A DNA stretch of 64,000 nucleotides from Dokdonella sp. (GTDB taxonomy: Bacteria > Pseudomonadota > Gammaproteobacteria > Xanthomonadales > Rhodanobacteraceae). Position 1 is the first letter of the stretch. Every line of letters begins with the position of its first letter. Positions 53,701-63,106 of this stretch are shown here, in pieces. The notes below the pieces were generated by a model. It made no database searches. It worked only from the letters and a program-made list of their open reading frames with translations, and was not told the origin of the DNA. Location: the NCBI GenBank assembly GCA_019634795.1, contig JAHCAR010000005.1:1-64000 (forward strand), given 5' to 3'. Both the position numbers and the translations under genes were made by a program.

Positions 53701-55115
53701 CGACGCGACGCAATCTCCTGCAACTGATGGGCATCGGTAGCGCCGGCCTGCTCGCCGCCGCGACGCGGCCCGCGCTCGCCCAGCATCAGTCCGAAGCCAT
53801 GAAGGGCGCGGCCTCGACAGCACAGGACCCGGCAAGGCCCGGCGGGCAGGGCTACCGTCTGGTGCGCACCCTCAACGGCTGGACCCTTCCATACCGGATC
53901 AAGGACGGAGTGAAGGAGTTCCACCTGGTCGCCGAGGAAATCGTCCACGAATTCGCGCCCGGTTCGCGCGCGAAGTGCTGGGGCTACAACGGCACCACGC
54001 CGGGCCCGACCCTGGAAGCCGTCGAAGGCGACCGCGTGCGCATCTTCGTGACCAATCGCCTGCCCGAGGCGACCTCCGTGCACTGGCACGGCATCGACCT
54101 GCCGAACGGCTTCGACGGCATCAGCGGACTCAATCAGCCTGCGATCGAACCGGGCGAGACCTATGTCTACGAGTTCATCCTGAAGCAGCACGGTACGCAC
54201 ATGTACCACCCGCATGCCGACGAGATGACGCAGATGGCCTTCGGCATGATGGGCATGTTCATCATCCATCCGAAAGACGGCGAGGAAGTATCGATCGATC
54301 GCGACTACTGCTTCCTGCTGCACAACTGGGCCCTGCACCCGGGCACCTACCGGCCCGATCCGAGCATCATGGTCGACTTCGACCTATGGACCTTCAACTC
54401 GAAAGCCTTTCCGGCCATCGAGCACCTCGTCATGCGCACCGGCGAGCGCCTGCGCATCCGCATCGGCAACCTGTCGATGTGGAACCATCCGATCCACCTG
54501 CACAGCAACCCGTTCTGGGTGACCGGTTCGGACGGCGGGCGCTGGCCGCGTTCGCAATGGCGGCGTGAAGTGACCGAGATCGTCGGCGTCGGCCAGATGC
54601 GCGATTTCGAGTTCGTCGCCTCGGAACCGGGCGACTGGGCCCTGCATTGCCACATGGCCCATCACACCATGGGCCCGATGGGGCATGGCGTCCCGAATCC
54701 CACCGGGGTCGACCAGTCCGGGGTCGAAGCCGAAATCCGCAAGCTGCTGCCCGGCTACATGGCGATGGGCAGGGACGGCATGTCGGAACATGCCGAACAT
54801 GTCGCCATGGGCATGTCCGGCCCGGCCAATACCCTGCCGATGATGAGCGGCCAGGGGCCGTTCGGAAACATCGAGATGGGCGGCATGTTCACCGTGCTGA
54901 AGGTCCGCGACGATCTCGCCCCCGGCGACTATCGAGACCCGGGCTGGTACCGTTACCCGAAAGACAGGCAGGCCCGTCGAGTCAGCACGGATCCGGGCTT
55001 CGGCCAGCCGCATCGGCGCGATCCGGGTTTCAGCCTCGAGCTGCCGAGGGTCGACGATGCGCAGGCGGCCGTTCCGATGGACCACGGCCGGCACCACATG
55101 AACTCGGGAGAGTAG
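53697..55115 (+). CDS. Periplasmic multicopper oxidase (CopA-like)
   Basis: 472 residues. Twin-arginine signal TTRRNLLQLMGIGSAGLLAA. The four copper motifs are HWHG (129-132), HGTHMYHPH (165-173), HPIHLH (264-269) and HCHMAHHTMGPM (317-328), giving type 1 ligands Cys318, His323 and axial Met328, plus the type 2/3 trinuclear site. A Met/His-rich segment between 360 and 400 (EHAEHVAMGMSG, MMSGQG) resembles cuprous oxidase loops. It probably oxidises Cu(I) to less toxic Cu(II). Overlaps the TolC-type gene by 4 bases. Confidence 0.92.
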   Translation: MTTRRNLLQLMGIGSAGLLAAATRPALAQHQSEAMKGAASTAQDPARPGGQGYRLVRTLNGWTLPYRIKDGVKEFHLVAEEIVHEFAPGSRAKCWGYNGTTPGPTLEAVEGDRVRIFVTNRLPEATSVHWHGIDLPNGFDGISGLNQPAIEPGETYVYEFILKQHGTHMYHPHADEMTQMAFGMMGMFIIHPKDGEEVSIDRDYCFLLHNWALHPGTYRPDPSIMVDFDLWTFNSKAFPAIEHLVMRTGERLRIRIGNLSMWNHPIHLHSNPFWVTGSDGGRWPRSQWRREVTEIVGVGQMRDFEFVASEPGDWALHCHMAHHTMGPMGHGVPNPTGVDQSGVEAEIRKLLPGYMAMGRDGMSEHAEHVAMGMSGPANTLPMMSGQGPFGNIEMGGMFTVLKVRDDLAPGDYRDPGWYRYPKDRQARRVSTDPGFGQPHRRDPGFSLELPRVDDAQAAVPMDHGRHHMNSGE

Positions 55116-55118
55116 CCG

Positions 55119-56102
55119 ATGAAAACCATCAGGATCCTGTTCGCATTGGCCATCATCGCGGCCCTCGCGCTGTTCGGCTTCATCTATTCGGGAATCTACC
55201 CGATCGGCGCCGACGTGCCGCATGCGCGGCTTACCGCCTTGTTGCTCGATACCCTGCGCGAGCGATCGATCGAACAGGCCAGCGCACGCATCGCGGTGCC
55301 GTCGCTCGATGACGCGGCGATGATCGCGCGCGGCGGTGCCGAGTACGACGAGATGTGTTCGGGCTGCCACCTCAAGCCCGGCCTCGAAGATACCGAGCTG
55401 CGCAAGGGCCTGTACCCGCAACCTCCGAACCTGACGCTGGCTGGCCACGGAAACGCGGACTCCGTGGCCGCCGCGGCTGAGCATTTCTGGGTCATCAAGC
55501 ACGGCATCAAGGCTTCGGGGATGCCGGCCTGGGGGCTGAGCCACGACGACGAGGTCATCTGGTCGATCGTGGCCTTCCTGCAGAAGCTGCCGACCCTCGA
55601 CGCAGCGCAGTATTCCGCGATGAGCTCAGGCGAGAGCAGTCACTCGCACGAGCACGAACATGCGGACTCGACGGATGCGCAAGCGGGCGAGGGCGCCGAC
55701 AGCATGGCCGGGACCGAACCGGCCGTGATCGTCGAACAGTTCCAGCAGGCACTGGCCAGCGGCGACACGGAGCAGGCCGCGGCCCTGCTCGATCCCGACG
55801 TCAAGGTCTTCGAGAGCGGCGGGGTCGAGCGTTCACGCCAGGAATATGCCGCCCATCATCTCGGCGCCGACGCGGAATTCCTCGGCCAGGCCAGCGTCAA
55901 GCTGTTGTCGCGTTCGGGTGACGCTGTCGGCGATCTTGCCTGGGTCGGCAGCGAGTCGAGGATCAGCGCGATGGACGCGGCGAAACCGGTCGAACTGGCT
56001 AGCACCGAGACCATGGTGCTCAGGAAGGGCGAGTCCGGCTGGCGCATCGTGCACATCCACTGGTCGTCGCGGCCGGCAGATCCGTCCGCAACGGACCATT
56101 GA
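55119..56102 (+). CDS. Cytochrome c fused to a SnoaL/NTF2-like domain
   Basis: 327 residues. An uncleaved N-terminal helix (residues 5-26) anchors a class I cytochrome c with haem motif CSGCH (80-84) and axial Met135 in GMPAW. A His/Glu-rich linker (HSHEHEHADSTDAQAGEG) leads to a C-terminal NTF2/SnoaL-like domain (about 200-318: VIVEQFQQALASGDTEQAAALL, TMVLRKGESGWRIVHIHWSS). The domain pair in one chain is uncommon. By position it could pass electrons from the multicopper oxidase or respond to copper; function unknown. Starts 3 bases after the oxidase stop. Confidence 0.87.
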   Translation: MKTIRILFALAIIAALALFGFIYSGIYPIGADVPHARLTALLLDTLRERSIEQASARIAVPSLDDAAMIARGGAEYDEMCSGCHLKPGLEDTELRKGLYPQPPNLTLAGHGNADSVAAAAEHFWVIKHGIKASGMPAWGLSHDDEVIWSIVAFLQKLPTLDAAQYSAMSSGESSHSHEHEHADSTDAQAGEGADSMAGTEPAVIVEQFQQALASGDTEQAAALLDPDVKVFESGGVERSRQEYAAHHLGADAEFLGQASVKLLSRSGDAVGDLAWVGSESRISAMDAAKPVELASTETMVLRKGESGWRIVHIHWSSRPADPSATDH

Positions 56103-56177
56103 ACCGCTGCTTCGCCTTGTGCGCCCGACGCATGCCGGGAATGGCGGTATCGAACGGCGCCGGATCCGTCCGCTGCG

Positions 56178-56990
56178 TCAGGGCGTATCGAATCCGTCGG
56201 CGAATATTGCGTCGACGACCGACGCAGCGGGCGGAAAGCGCGGGTCGAAAAGACAGATCGCCATCGACTGCGCGAGCGGGCGACTGCCACTGCATCCGGC
56301 CGCATGGCCCGATATCGCATCGGGGCCCTGGGTGCCGAACGTCGCCGTGCTGCCGAGGCTTGCATCGAGGGCGAGGTACTGGAGCACGATTTCATAGCTC
56401 GCGTGGTAGAGGATCGTCTGCATGTCGATCGCTCCCGACTGGCCACGCAGGGCCCAGTTCTGCCATTGCACGACCGTGCAGGCCCCGGCGACGCCGGTGT
56501 CCGCTGGCCGCGGACAGTCGGCGAAGTAGCGCGCCTGGATCAGCCCGGAGTTCGGGGCGCCATCGAGATCGGCATGATAGACATAGATCCGCGACTGGCT
56601 CGCAGCGGTATTGTCGGCAATCGTCGGCAGCGGGCAATCGGCGCTGAAATCGCCGCCATCCTCACTGGCCAGATCGGCGGCTGCAGCGAGGTAGCCATTG
56701 CTCGACACGACCAGCGCGCTTGTACTGATGCCATAGAGCTCGAATGGAGCGGCAAGGCTCAACACCGCGGCGCCATCGTCGCTGGCCGGCGCGCTGCCCG
56801 AAGCCGCGGTCAGGCCGAGCACGCTGCCGCCGCTCGCATCGAGGTAGTCGAAGGCGCACTGCGGCGTGCCGCTGGCGTAGGACTGATAACCATAGCCATC
56901 GAAGCTGCCAGCGTCGCGCGCATGGGCGGAAAGTGCGCTGAGGAGTGCCAGCGCGGCGAAGCCGAAGAACATGGATCGGGTGCGACTCAT
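56178..56990 (-). CDS. Secreted protein with C-terminal IFADGF motif
   Basis: 270 residues from ATG 56990, which overlaps the stop of the next gene by one base (TGATG); a GTG 3 bases earlier is possible. Signal peptide (SMFFGFAALALLSALSAHA). The mature part has several Cys (CPLPTIADN, CTVVQWQNWA) and beta-rich repeats. It ends with DAIFADGFDTP, a short acidic-aromatic tail seen on many secreted proteins of this bacterial order and thought to be a sorting tag (memory, no alignment). Last gene of the operon transcribed to the left. Confidence 0.75.
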   Translation of the reverse strand: MSRTRSMFFGFAALALLSALSAHARDAGSFDGYGYQSYASGTPQCAFDYLDASGGSVLGLTAASGSAPASDDGAAVLSLAAPFELYGISTSALVVSSNGYLAAAADLASEDGGDFSADCPLPTIADNTAASQSRIYVYHADLDGAPNSGLIQARYFADCPRPADTGVAGACTVVQWQNWALRGQSGAIDMQTILYHASYEIVLQYLALDASLGSTATFGTQGPDAISGHAAGCSGSRPLAQSMAICLFDPRFPPAASVVDAIFADGFDTP

Positions 56991-58909
56991 CACGGCGTCC
57001 TCGCGCTATAGACTTCGGTGTTGCCATCGGCGTTCTGCGAAGGCGTGATCAGGTCGCTGTTGGACAGGAACACCACGGTAGGCACGTTGCCCGCGTCGAC
57101 GCCGACATCGATGCCGAGCGAAAGGTCCATGGCCGCGCCGAGTTTCAGGGTCGCCAGGGTGCCGTTGAAGTTGCCGGTGCCGTCTTCGAACTGGCCGCTC
57201 GAACCATTGAAGAATTCGTAGGCAAACACGGCGCCGGTCCCGTCGGCAGCCTGGCGCACGGTGATGTAGCCGTTGCCGGCAGAGCTGCTGGTCAGCTGCT
57301 TGAGCGTGCTCGTGCCGACGTCGTAGCGGTAGATCTCCGGTGCCGTGTCGCCGAAGATGTTGAAGTAGTTTCCGTCCGAGATGAAGTAGATATACCGACC
57401 GGCATTGGTCGATGTCGCAGCATCGATCGAAGGACTGTAGTTGCTCGTCGTCGCCAGTGGTGCGGTCGTGATGCGCGTCCACGACGTGCCCGAGATGCTG
57501 TAGCGGTAGATGTCCGGGGCCAGCGGCGTCGGCGCGCCCGCCAGTCGGCAGTTCGAAACGAGGGCGATGAAGTTGCCGCTGTCGCCACGGCTCAGGCGCG
57601 GTTCGCTGCCGGTGCAACTGGCGGCCGGGGTTCCGGCCGACATGAAGTTGACCGGTGCCGACCATGAACTCGTGAAGTTGCTGTAGACGATTTTCTGGGT
57701 CGTGCCCTGGCCGGTATAGGCGCTGCAGGTGGTTTCCCAGGCAATGCGGTTGCCATCGCTGCTGATCGACGGATTCCGGTTCGTGCAGCCGGTCGTGTTC
57801 GTGACCTGGGTCAGGGTGGAGGTTTGACGGTCCCAGCGATAGATCTGCTGGGATGCCGATGCGCTGAGGGTCGCGGCGATCGCCAGGTAGCGTCCGTGCA
57901 GGCTACCCACGGTCGGTCCGGACAGGCTCACGCCCTGGACGTTGCCACCTGCGGCCATGGTCAGTCCGGTCACCCGCGAATAACTGGTGTCGTAGATGAA
58001 AACCTGCTGCAGGACGTTGGGGTTGTCGCCGGTGTAGTTGCCGGTGGAAGCGAACGCGAATGCGGTGCCGGTGTTGTCGGTGCTGAGCGCCGGGCCGTTG
58101 TCGATCGGCGTGAACAGCAGGCCGCCATTCTTCAGTTGCACGTACCCGCCGTTCGAAGTCGTGATCTGCTGCAGGGTCGTCGACGCCGCGTTGCAGCTGT
58201 TGCGCACGGCGACATTGTCGAGCAGCAGCGCGCTGTCGTAGGTGTTGTCGCCCTGGTCGGCGGCGCGAAAGGTGATGGTGACCGTATTGCTGCCGATTAC
58301 CGTGCCCGGAATGGCCACGCAGGCCTGTTGCCACTGGCCGACCCCGTAACGAAGCAAGGTGTTGGTGATCGGGGCCGCCCCGGTGATCGTCCAGTTCAGA
58401 ACAGTGCTGCCGAAGCAGGGCACGTTCGGATAGGGCGAAAAACTGGTTCCGTCGTTCTTGCACGAACTCCCGGAGAAGACGCGCGTCGTCGTCGCGCCCA
58501 CTGTGGTTTGCACATCGAACAGGTCGTCGTACTGTCCGGGCTGGTCCTGTTCGCTGGTTGGAAAGTTCCAGTTGAAGACGAGCAGGGCGGGGCTGGTGGT
58601 CGAGGTGAACGTGACAGTCTGCTGCAGGGTGGTCAGGTCGTAGTCGTTGGTGGTGTTGCCATCGACGTTGTAGATGGTGTTCGAGATACCGCCGGAACCA
58701 GTTGAAATCGCTGCAAATCGTGACCCTTCGGGCGCAGGAACCGGGCCCGGATTGAAGTTCGAGGACTGCACGACAGCTGCCCTGTTCTGTACGCCGAGGG
58801 TCCAGCCGCTGAAGTTGCCGGTCTCGAAGCCGCCATTGACGACCTGGGCCATCGCCGGGCCAGAGAGGCTGGCGATGAGGCCGAGTATCGCGACAGGAAT
58901 GGATTTCAT
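56990..58909 (-). CDS. Large exported protein with WD/TolB-like beta-propeller
   Basis: 639 residues from ATG 58909 with AAGGTG upstream. Signal peptide (IPVAILGLIASLSGPAMAQ). The N-terminal 200 residues (VNGGFETGNFSGWTLGVQN ...) resemble the binding module often attached to PEP-CTERM-type or adhesive proteins. From about 250 on it shows repeated blades like TolB/WD propellers: SLSGPTVGSLHGRYLAIAA, PSISSDGNRIAWETTC, RYDVGTSTLKQLTSSSAGNG. It is likely a surface-exposed adhesin or tip protein of the pilus-like operon (inference). Confidence 0.75.
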   Translation of the reverse strand: MKSIPVAILGLIASLSGPAMAQVVNGGFETGNFSGWTLGVQNRAAVVQSSNFNPGPVPAPEGSRFAAISTGSGGISNTIYNVDGNTTNDYDLTTLQQTVTFTSTTSPALLVFNWNFPTSEQDQPGQYDDLFDVQTTVGATTTRVFSGSSCKNDGTSFSPYPNVPCFGSTVLNWTITGAAPITNTLLRYGVGQWQQACVAIPGTVIGSNTVTITFRAADQGDNTYDSALLLDNVAVRNSCNAASTTLQQITTSNGGYVQLKNGGLLFTPIDNGPALSTDNTGTAFAFASTGNYTGDNPNVLQQVFIYDTSYSRVTGLTMAAGGNVQGVSLSGPTVGSLHGRYLAIAATLSASASQQIYRWDRQTSTLTQVTNTTGCTNRNPSISSDGNRIAWETTCSAYTGQGTTQKIVYSNFTSSWSAPVNFMSAGTPAASCTGSEPRLSRGDSGNFIALVSNCRLAGAPTPLAPDIYRYSISGTSWTRITTAPLATTSNYSPSIDAATSTNAGRYIYFISDGNYFNIFGDTAPEIYRYDVGTSTLKQLTSSSAGNGYITVRQAADGTGAVFAYEFFNGSSGQFEDGTGNFNGTLATLKLGAAMDLSLGIDVGVDAGNVPTVVFLSNSDLITPSQNADGNTEVYSARTP

Positions 58910-58938
58910 GTTCACCTTGGGGTCCTCGGACGCTTGCG

Positions 58939-61590
58939 TCAGCGACTGGATGGGATCGGCGCGGTGGGCGGGTGAGGCCCCTCGCCGCGGAAGTCCATTC
59001 CGAATACGAAGCGGTCGGTCAATGTCAGAGCGAGGGTAGCAATGGTCGAGCCAGTTTCGCTGCGGCGAAGTTCGATCCGATATTGGCCGGGCTTGAGACC
59101 ATCGGCACGATAGAAGCCGGACGGGCTGATGCTTGCGCGCGTCACAACCTGACCTGATGCGTCGAGAATGACGATGCCGAGCGTCTGCACTTCGGCATAG
59201 TCCTCGATCCGGCCAGCGCAACCGAGCACGAGTTCGAGCGGAAAATCCGCGCGCGTGGTCGCGCCTGAACGCACCTCGACGTTGCGCGTCGAACCGCTTG
59301 CCGAGACTTCGATCGGCAGATTGTCGGGTTCGAGGCCGACCCGGTAGACGCCGGGCTTGAGATCGCCGATATAGAAGCGACCGGCCTGGTCCGTCTCGGC
59401 GCGAATCTGTCCGTTCAGGCTCACCCCGACATGGGCCAGGCGGTCGCGACCGATACCGCTCGGCAGTGTCCCGGACAATGCTCCCGAAATGCCACCGACC
59501 TGCTGCAGGGCCACGTTGTAGCCACCGCGGGCCAGCCCCGAGCTGGTCACGGCGAAGTCGGCGACGAGGTTCAGGGTTATCGTCGGCGATGTGTCACCGC
59601 TCGTGCCGATCAACGGGTCCTTGAGGACGTCGAGACGCGCATTGAGGCCAGGACGCAGCTCCATGGCACCTTCGAAGAAGTAGCCCGAGGATCCTTCGCC
59701 GGCGAGCGCGCCGATGGTCCACTGGGTCCGTCGCGGGCCCAAGGGCTGGTGCATCAGAAACAGACCGGAACGATTGCCGAGCTGTGCCTGGCGGAGGCTC
59801 GTTGCCATTAGCCGATAGGCCGAATTGACGTCATATTCGGCGGCGGCCTCGGTGCGGTCCTTGTAGCGGGTCACCGAAACATGCGCGCGCATGCCCGGAT
59901 ACCAACTGGCCGCATAGGCATACTCGCCGCGATAGTCGGGTCGCGCGCTGAGCGAAATCGATTTGAACGGCCGCCAATCCGCGGCCGGCCTGGTGTACTC
60001 GATCGTGCCATTGAGCGGATCGGTCACTGATCCGTGGACCAGGGAGAGGCGGGCGGTGCTGCCGAAACTGTGTCCGATTTCGGCGAATCGCGATTCCGTG
60101 GCTTCGGCGGAAGCGCCGGCGGCGACATCTTCGCCCGAGCTGAAGCCGGCATCGAGATGCTGCGCGTAAGCGTGCCAGAACCAGCCATTGCGACCGCCAT
60201 CACCGAGTACGCTCCAGGCTCCGGCGCCGGCCGAATTGCGTGCGCCATAGATGGCCCAGGCGCCGAGGGGTCCCAGACTGCCGGCGGCGCCGAGGCTGCC
60301 GAAGTGGCGGCCGTCCACCCCCTGGACAACCGCGTCGACCGTCAGCGCCGAGGAGACGCCATAGCGAAACTGGTAGAAGCCTGCGCTGCCCGTGCTCGGA
60401 TCGTTCGGGTCGAGCCGCCGGCCATTGAGGCCGGCACCGGCAAAACTGACCCAGGTTCCCTCCGGCAGTTGCAGATTGCTGGCCTGCGAGTAGGCGCGGT
60501 CGACCCGGGTCGGCACGGCGATATCGCGAAATTCATAGATCGCAACCTCGAGGCGAATCGCATTGACCGGGGACGCCGGCACGTTGCGGAACTCATAACG
60601 ACCATCGAGGCCGATGGTCTGGCGCAACAGAACCTGACCATCGAGTTGCAGTTCGGCGATACCTCCTGGTGGCCCTTCGCCGCGCACCACGGTCAACGGA
60701 TTTGCCGCATACGGCACCAGCTGGCCACTCAGCGGGGCCTGCGCGTAAAGGTACTCGGGCGAATTGGTGTAGGCCATCTGGGCTCCGCTGAGGTCGAAGC
60801 CGGGCAGCAGCGGATTGATCGCCACGCGCTGCTGGCCGAACAGCCAGCGCGCCGGTCCCTTGTCGCGAACCCAGATCAACTCGTTGATGCGCGGCGAGCC
60901 TTCGATGCCGTCGACGACTTGCGCCTGCCAGTAGCCGGGTCCAAGCGCGCCACCGAGGTCGGTGACCATGGCCGAGGAGACACTGCCACCGCTGCTCTGG
61001 CTGGTCAGTTCAGTGCGCCAGCGTGACAGGCTCGCATTCGGCGCATGCACATCGATCGGAAGCGGGGCCGCAACTGGACCGGTCTTGTCCTGGATATCGC
61101 GCCAGGCGGTATCGATGATCAGGGCGAATTCGCCCTCGTCGAACTTCAGTCTGCAACCCAGGCGAGTGGCGGCGAGGGGCAGGGCGACGAAATTGGCGCC
61201 ACGATCCGAAATCACGTCCGCAGCGGGGAAGAGTGCGCGGCCAATAGGTGTATCCACGGCAAATGTACCGTCCTCGGAGATCGATAACGACAGTCGCATG
61301 GCCCTTGCGAGCGTCTCGAGGGATACGCCGTAGGGTTCGTTGGTGGCCGTGCGGCGCAGGGCGACCGAGGCTTCCGATTCGTGTCCATCGACCACGGCCG
61401 CAGCGAGCAGCAACCGGGCCTGCTGGCCATCGGATGCGTTCTTGATCTCGCGGAAGTACGGATAGCTCGGGCCCGCCGACAAGTCCGCCGCGGCGAGCTG
61501 ACCCGAGCCTGCGGTCAGCAGCAGGCACGCGCCGAACAGGCCCCAGCACCAGCGCGTCGGAACCTTGCGAAATTCGGTGCTGGCTTTCAT
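58939..61590 (-). CDS. Fimbrial-usher-like outer-membrane protein (non-classical)
   Basis: 883 residues from ATG 61590; the longer upstream reading would overlap the chaperone gene. Signal peptide (WCWGLFGACLLLTAGSG...A). An N-terminal LPL-type domain (GVSLETLARAMRLSLSISED) and the usher-like barrel region GPPGGIAELQLDGQVLLRQT, then GQQRVAINPLLPGFDLSGAQM, suggest an alpha/CS1-like usher. The C-terminus carries two Ig-like carboxypeptidase-regulatory (CarboxypepD_reg) domains: GQIRAETDQAGRFYIGDLKPGVY and LGIVILDASGQVVT. Such ushers secrete and assemble fibre subunits through the outer membrane. Confidence 0.72.
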   Translation of the reverse strand: MKASTEFRKVPTRWCWGLFGACLLLTAGSGQLAAADLSAGPSYPYFREIKNASDGQQARLLLAAAVVDGHESEASVALRRTATNEPYGVSLETLARAMRLSLSISEDGTFAVDTPIGRALFPAADVISDRGANFVALPLAATRLGCRLKFDEGEFALIIDTAWRDIQDKTGPVAAPLPIDVHAPNASLSRWRTELTSQSSGGSVSSAMVTDLGGALGPGYWQAQVVDGIEGSPRINELIWVRDKGPARWLFGQQRVAINPLLPGFDLSGAQMAYTNSPEYLYAQAPLSGQLVPYAANPLTVVRGEGPPGGIAELQLDGQVLLRQTIGLDGRYEFRNVPASPVNAIRLEVAIYEFRDIAVPTRVDRAYSQASNLQLPEGTWVSFAGAGLNGRRLDPNDPSTGSAGFYQFRYGVSSALTVDAVVQGVDGRHFGSLGAAGSLGPLGAWAIYGARNSAGAGAWSVLGDGGRNGWFWHAYAQHLDAGFSSGEDVAAGASAEATESRFAEIGHSFGSTARLSLVHGSVTDPLNGTIEYTRPAADWRPFKSISLSARPDYRGEYAYAASWYPGMRAHVSVTRYKDRTEAAAEYDVNSAYRLMATSLRQAQLGNRSGLFLMHQPLGPRRTQWTIGALAGEGSSGYFFEGAMELRPGLNARLDVLKDPLIGTSGDTSPTITLNLVADFAVTSSGLARGGYNVALQQVGGISGALSGTLPSGIGRDRLAHVGVSLNGQIRAETDQAGRFYIGDLKPGVYRVGLEPDNLPIEVSASGSTRNVEVRSGATTRADFPLELVLGCAGRIEDYAEVQTLGIVILDASGQVVTRASISPSGFYRADGLKPGQYRIELRRSETGSTIATLALTLTDRFVFGMDFRGEGPHPPTAPIPSSR

Positions 61591-61642
61591 TGCGCGAGGT
61601 CGATGGATGCCGAGTCGTTCATCGGTGTGAACCGCGCCGCGG

Positions 61643-62491
61643 TCAGCGTCCGGCGATGTCGAAAGCAAGCTGGTGGCTCAGGGGATCGTCGCCGAGGCGA
61701 CCGAGCAGCACCGCGATGTAGTGGCCCTTGGGCAGTCGATTGCGGAGCGCCAATTCGTACCTGCGATTTCCGCCCGGAAGTACCGGTTGTCCGGGCAATC
61801 CACCGGCGGCGACCATACCCTTTGGCAGGGACGGATTTTCCTCAGTCAGATTGCCGAGCAAGGCAAGCTTGTCGAGTCCGGGAAACTCGGCAGCCTTCCA
61901 GACCATGTACTGGCCGTCGAAGCGGACATTGGCGGATCCAGTGGCGCGCAGTTCGAGCTTGAGTGTCGTTGCATCGACGGACACCGAGACGAGATCGGCG
62001 TGCCGCGTCGCCTCGCCGACCTGGCAATAGATCGCCGTACGAAACTGGAAACGCGCGCGCAAGGCGGTTTGCGCGCCCGCGCCGCTGGCCTCGCCGGGAG
62101 CCTGCGGTTGCAGCACCTCGTCGAAGATCAGCATCGCGCGGTGTTCACCGGGCGCCAGTTGCACGGCGGGCCGGATCGAAAAACGCACGGCCTGGGAATC
62201 ACCCGGCGGGATCGTGAATTCGATCGGATTGACGACGACCCATTGATCGAGGGTCGTGTCCGTGCTCGGGAGGATGCGAATCTGGCCTGCCTCGTCGAAG
62301 TCCCAGCTGACCACACTGACCTTGACCTGCTTGGGGTCCTTGGTCAGGTTGAACAGACGATAGGCGTGCGTACCCTGGGCTTCTGCCAGGCCAAGGTCGA
62401 AATACTGCGGGCTGAATCCGACCTGGGCCATGGCTGCGCCACTGGCAAGGCAGACTATCAGGCAAAGTACTCGCGAGAATCGGGCGTACAT
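61643..62491 (-). CDS. PapD-like periplasmic chaperone
   Basis: 282 residues. Signal peptide (LCLIVCLASGAAMAQ). Two Ig-like domains: FSPQYFDLGLAEAQGTHAYRLFNLTKDP (in part) and FTIPPGDSQAVRFSIRP, the chaperone core with the conserved Pro-Gly-x-Ser; second domain RYELALRNRLPKGHYIAVLLG. It is expected to hold pilin subunits in the periplasm and pass them to the usher. It starts directly after the stop of the gene upstream (TGAATG). Identification as chaperone rests on pattern and gene order. Confidence 0.78.
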   Translation of the reverse strand: MYARFSRVLCLIVCLASGAAMAQVGFSPQYFDLGLAEAQGTHAYRLFNLTKDPKQVKVSVVSWDFDEAGQIRILPSTDTTLDQWVVVNPIEFTIPPGDSQAVRFSIRPAVQLAPGEHRAMLIFDEVLQPQAPGEASGAGAQTALRARFQFRTAIYCQVGEATRHADLVSVSVDATTLKLELRATGSANVRFDGQYMVWKAAEFPGLDKLALLGNLTEENPSLPKGMVAAGGLPGQPVLPGGNRRYELALRNRLPKGHYIAVLLGRLGDDPLSHQLAFDIAGR

Positions 62492-63073
62492 TCAGAATCC
62501 TTCGGTGCGGAGTACGAGCCGGCCGGAGTACTGGCCAGCGTGTTGTAGCGTTGCGCTCGGAATCTGCAAGGCGATGCCTCCCTCCAGAACGCGGCTGCCG
62601 GATTGTTCCAGGCGCACGCTCACAGGGCGCTCCAGAACGGCAACCGGAATCGATACCTCCTCATGCCCGAGCAGGGACAACCTTCCGGGTTCCCCGCGCA
62701 GCGATTCGACGCTCGCCGATACCTGCGCACGGGACGGACTTCCCGCAGGAACCGTCAGTCGCCAGATCCGGACCAGCTCGCGCTGGATGAGCGGATTGAT
62801 CGGCTGGGTGGGGAGGGCGTAGCGGGCGCCGAGCTGCGAGGCACCGAATGCCATGGCCGTAGCCTCGGCTGCTCCCGACGTCGTGGCTGTAGCGGGCGCA
62901 AGATCATTGAAGCGGATCGGCTCCAGGTGCAGATTGGCCTGCAGCGTTTCCATGACAGCCAAACCCCATTGCTGAGGGGCCTGCGCCGAAGGAATGCCGG
63001 GGACGGCCCTGGGGCTGGCAGAGACGGCCAGGCCCAGGGCGAGGGTCAACGAGAGCGCCGCGGCCATTGACAT
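62492..63073 (-). CDS. Secreted subunit-like protein of the pilus operon
   Basis: 193 residues with a signal peptide (LSLTLALGLAVSASP). A variable N-terminal half (PRAVPGIPSAQAPQQWGLAV) leads to a beta-rich C-half (SLLGHEEVSIPVAVLERPVS, ALQIPSATLQHAGQYSGRLVL) similar in pattern to minor pilins. Family unknown. Position between the major pilin-like gene and the chaperone suggests a minor subunit or a second chaperone-like factor. Confidence 0.65.
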   Translation of the reverse strand: MSMAAALSLTLALGLAVSASPRAVPGIPSAQAPQQWGLAVMETLQANLHLEPIRFNDLAPATATTSGAAEATAMAFGASQLGARYALPTQPINPLIQRELVRIWRLTVPAGSPSRAQVSASVESLRGEPGRLSLLGHEEVSIPVAVLERPVSVRLEQSGSRVLEGGIALQIPSATLQHAGQYSGRLVLRTEGF

Positions 63074-63106
63074 GAACAGACCCCTGGTTTGCGGGCTCCG
63101 ACGGCG

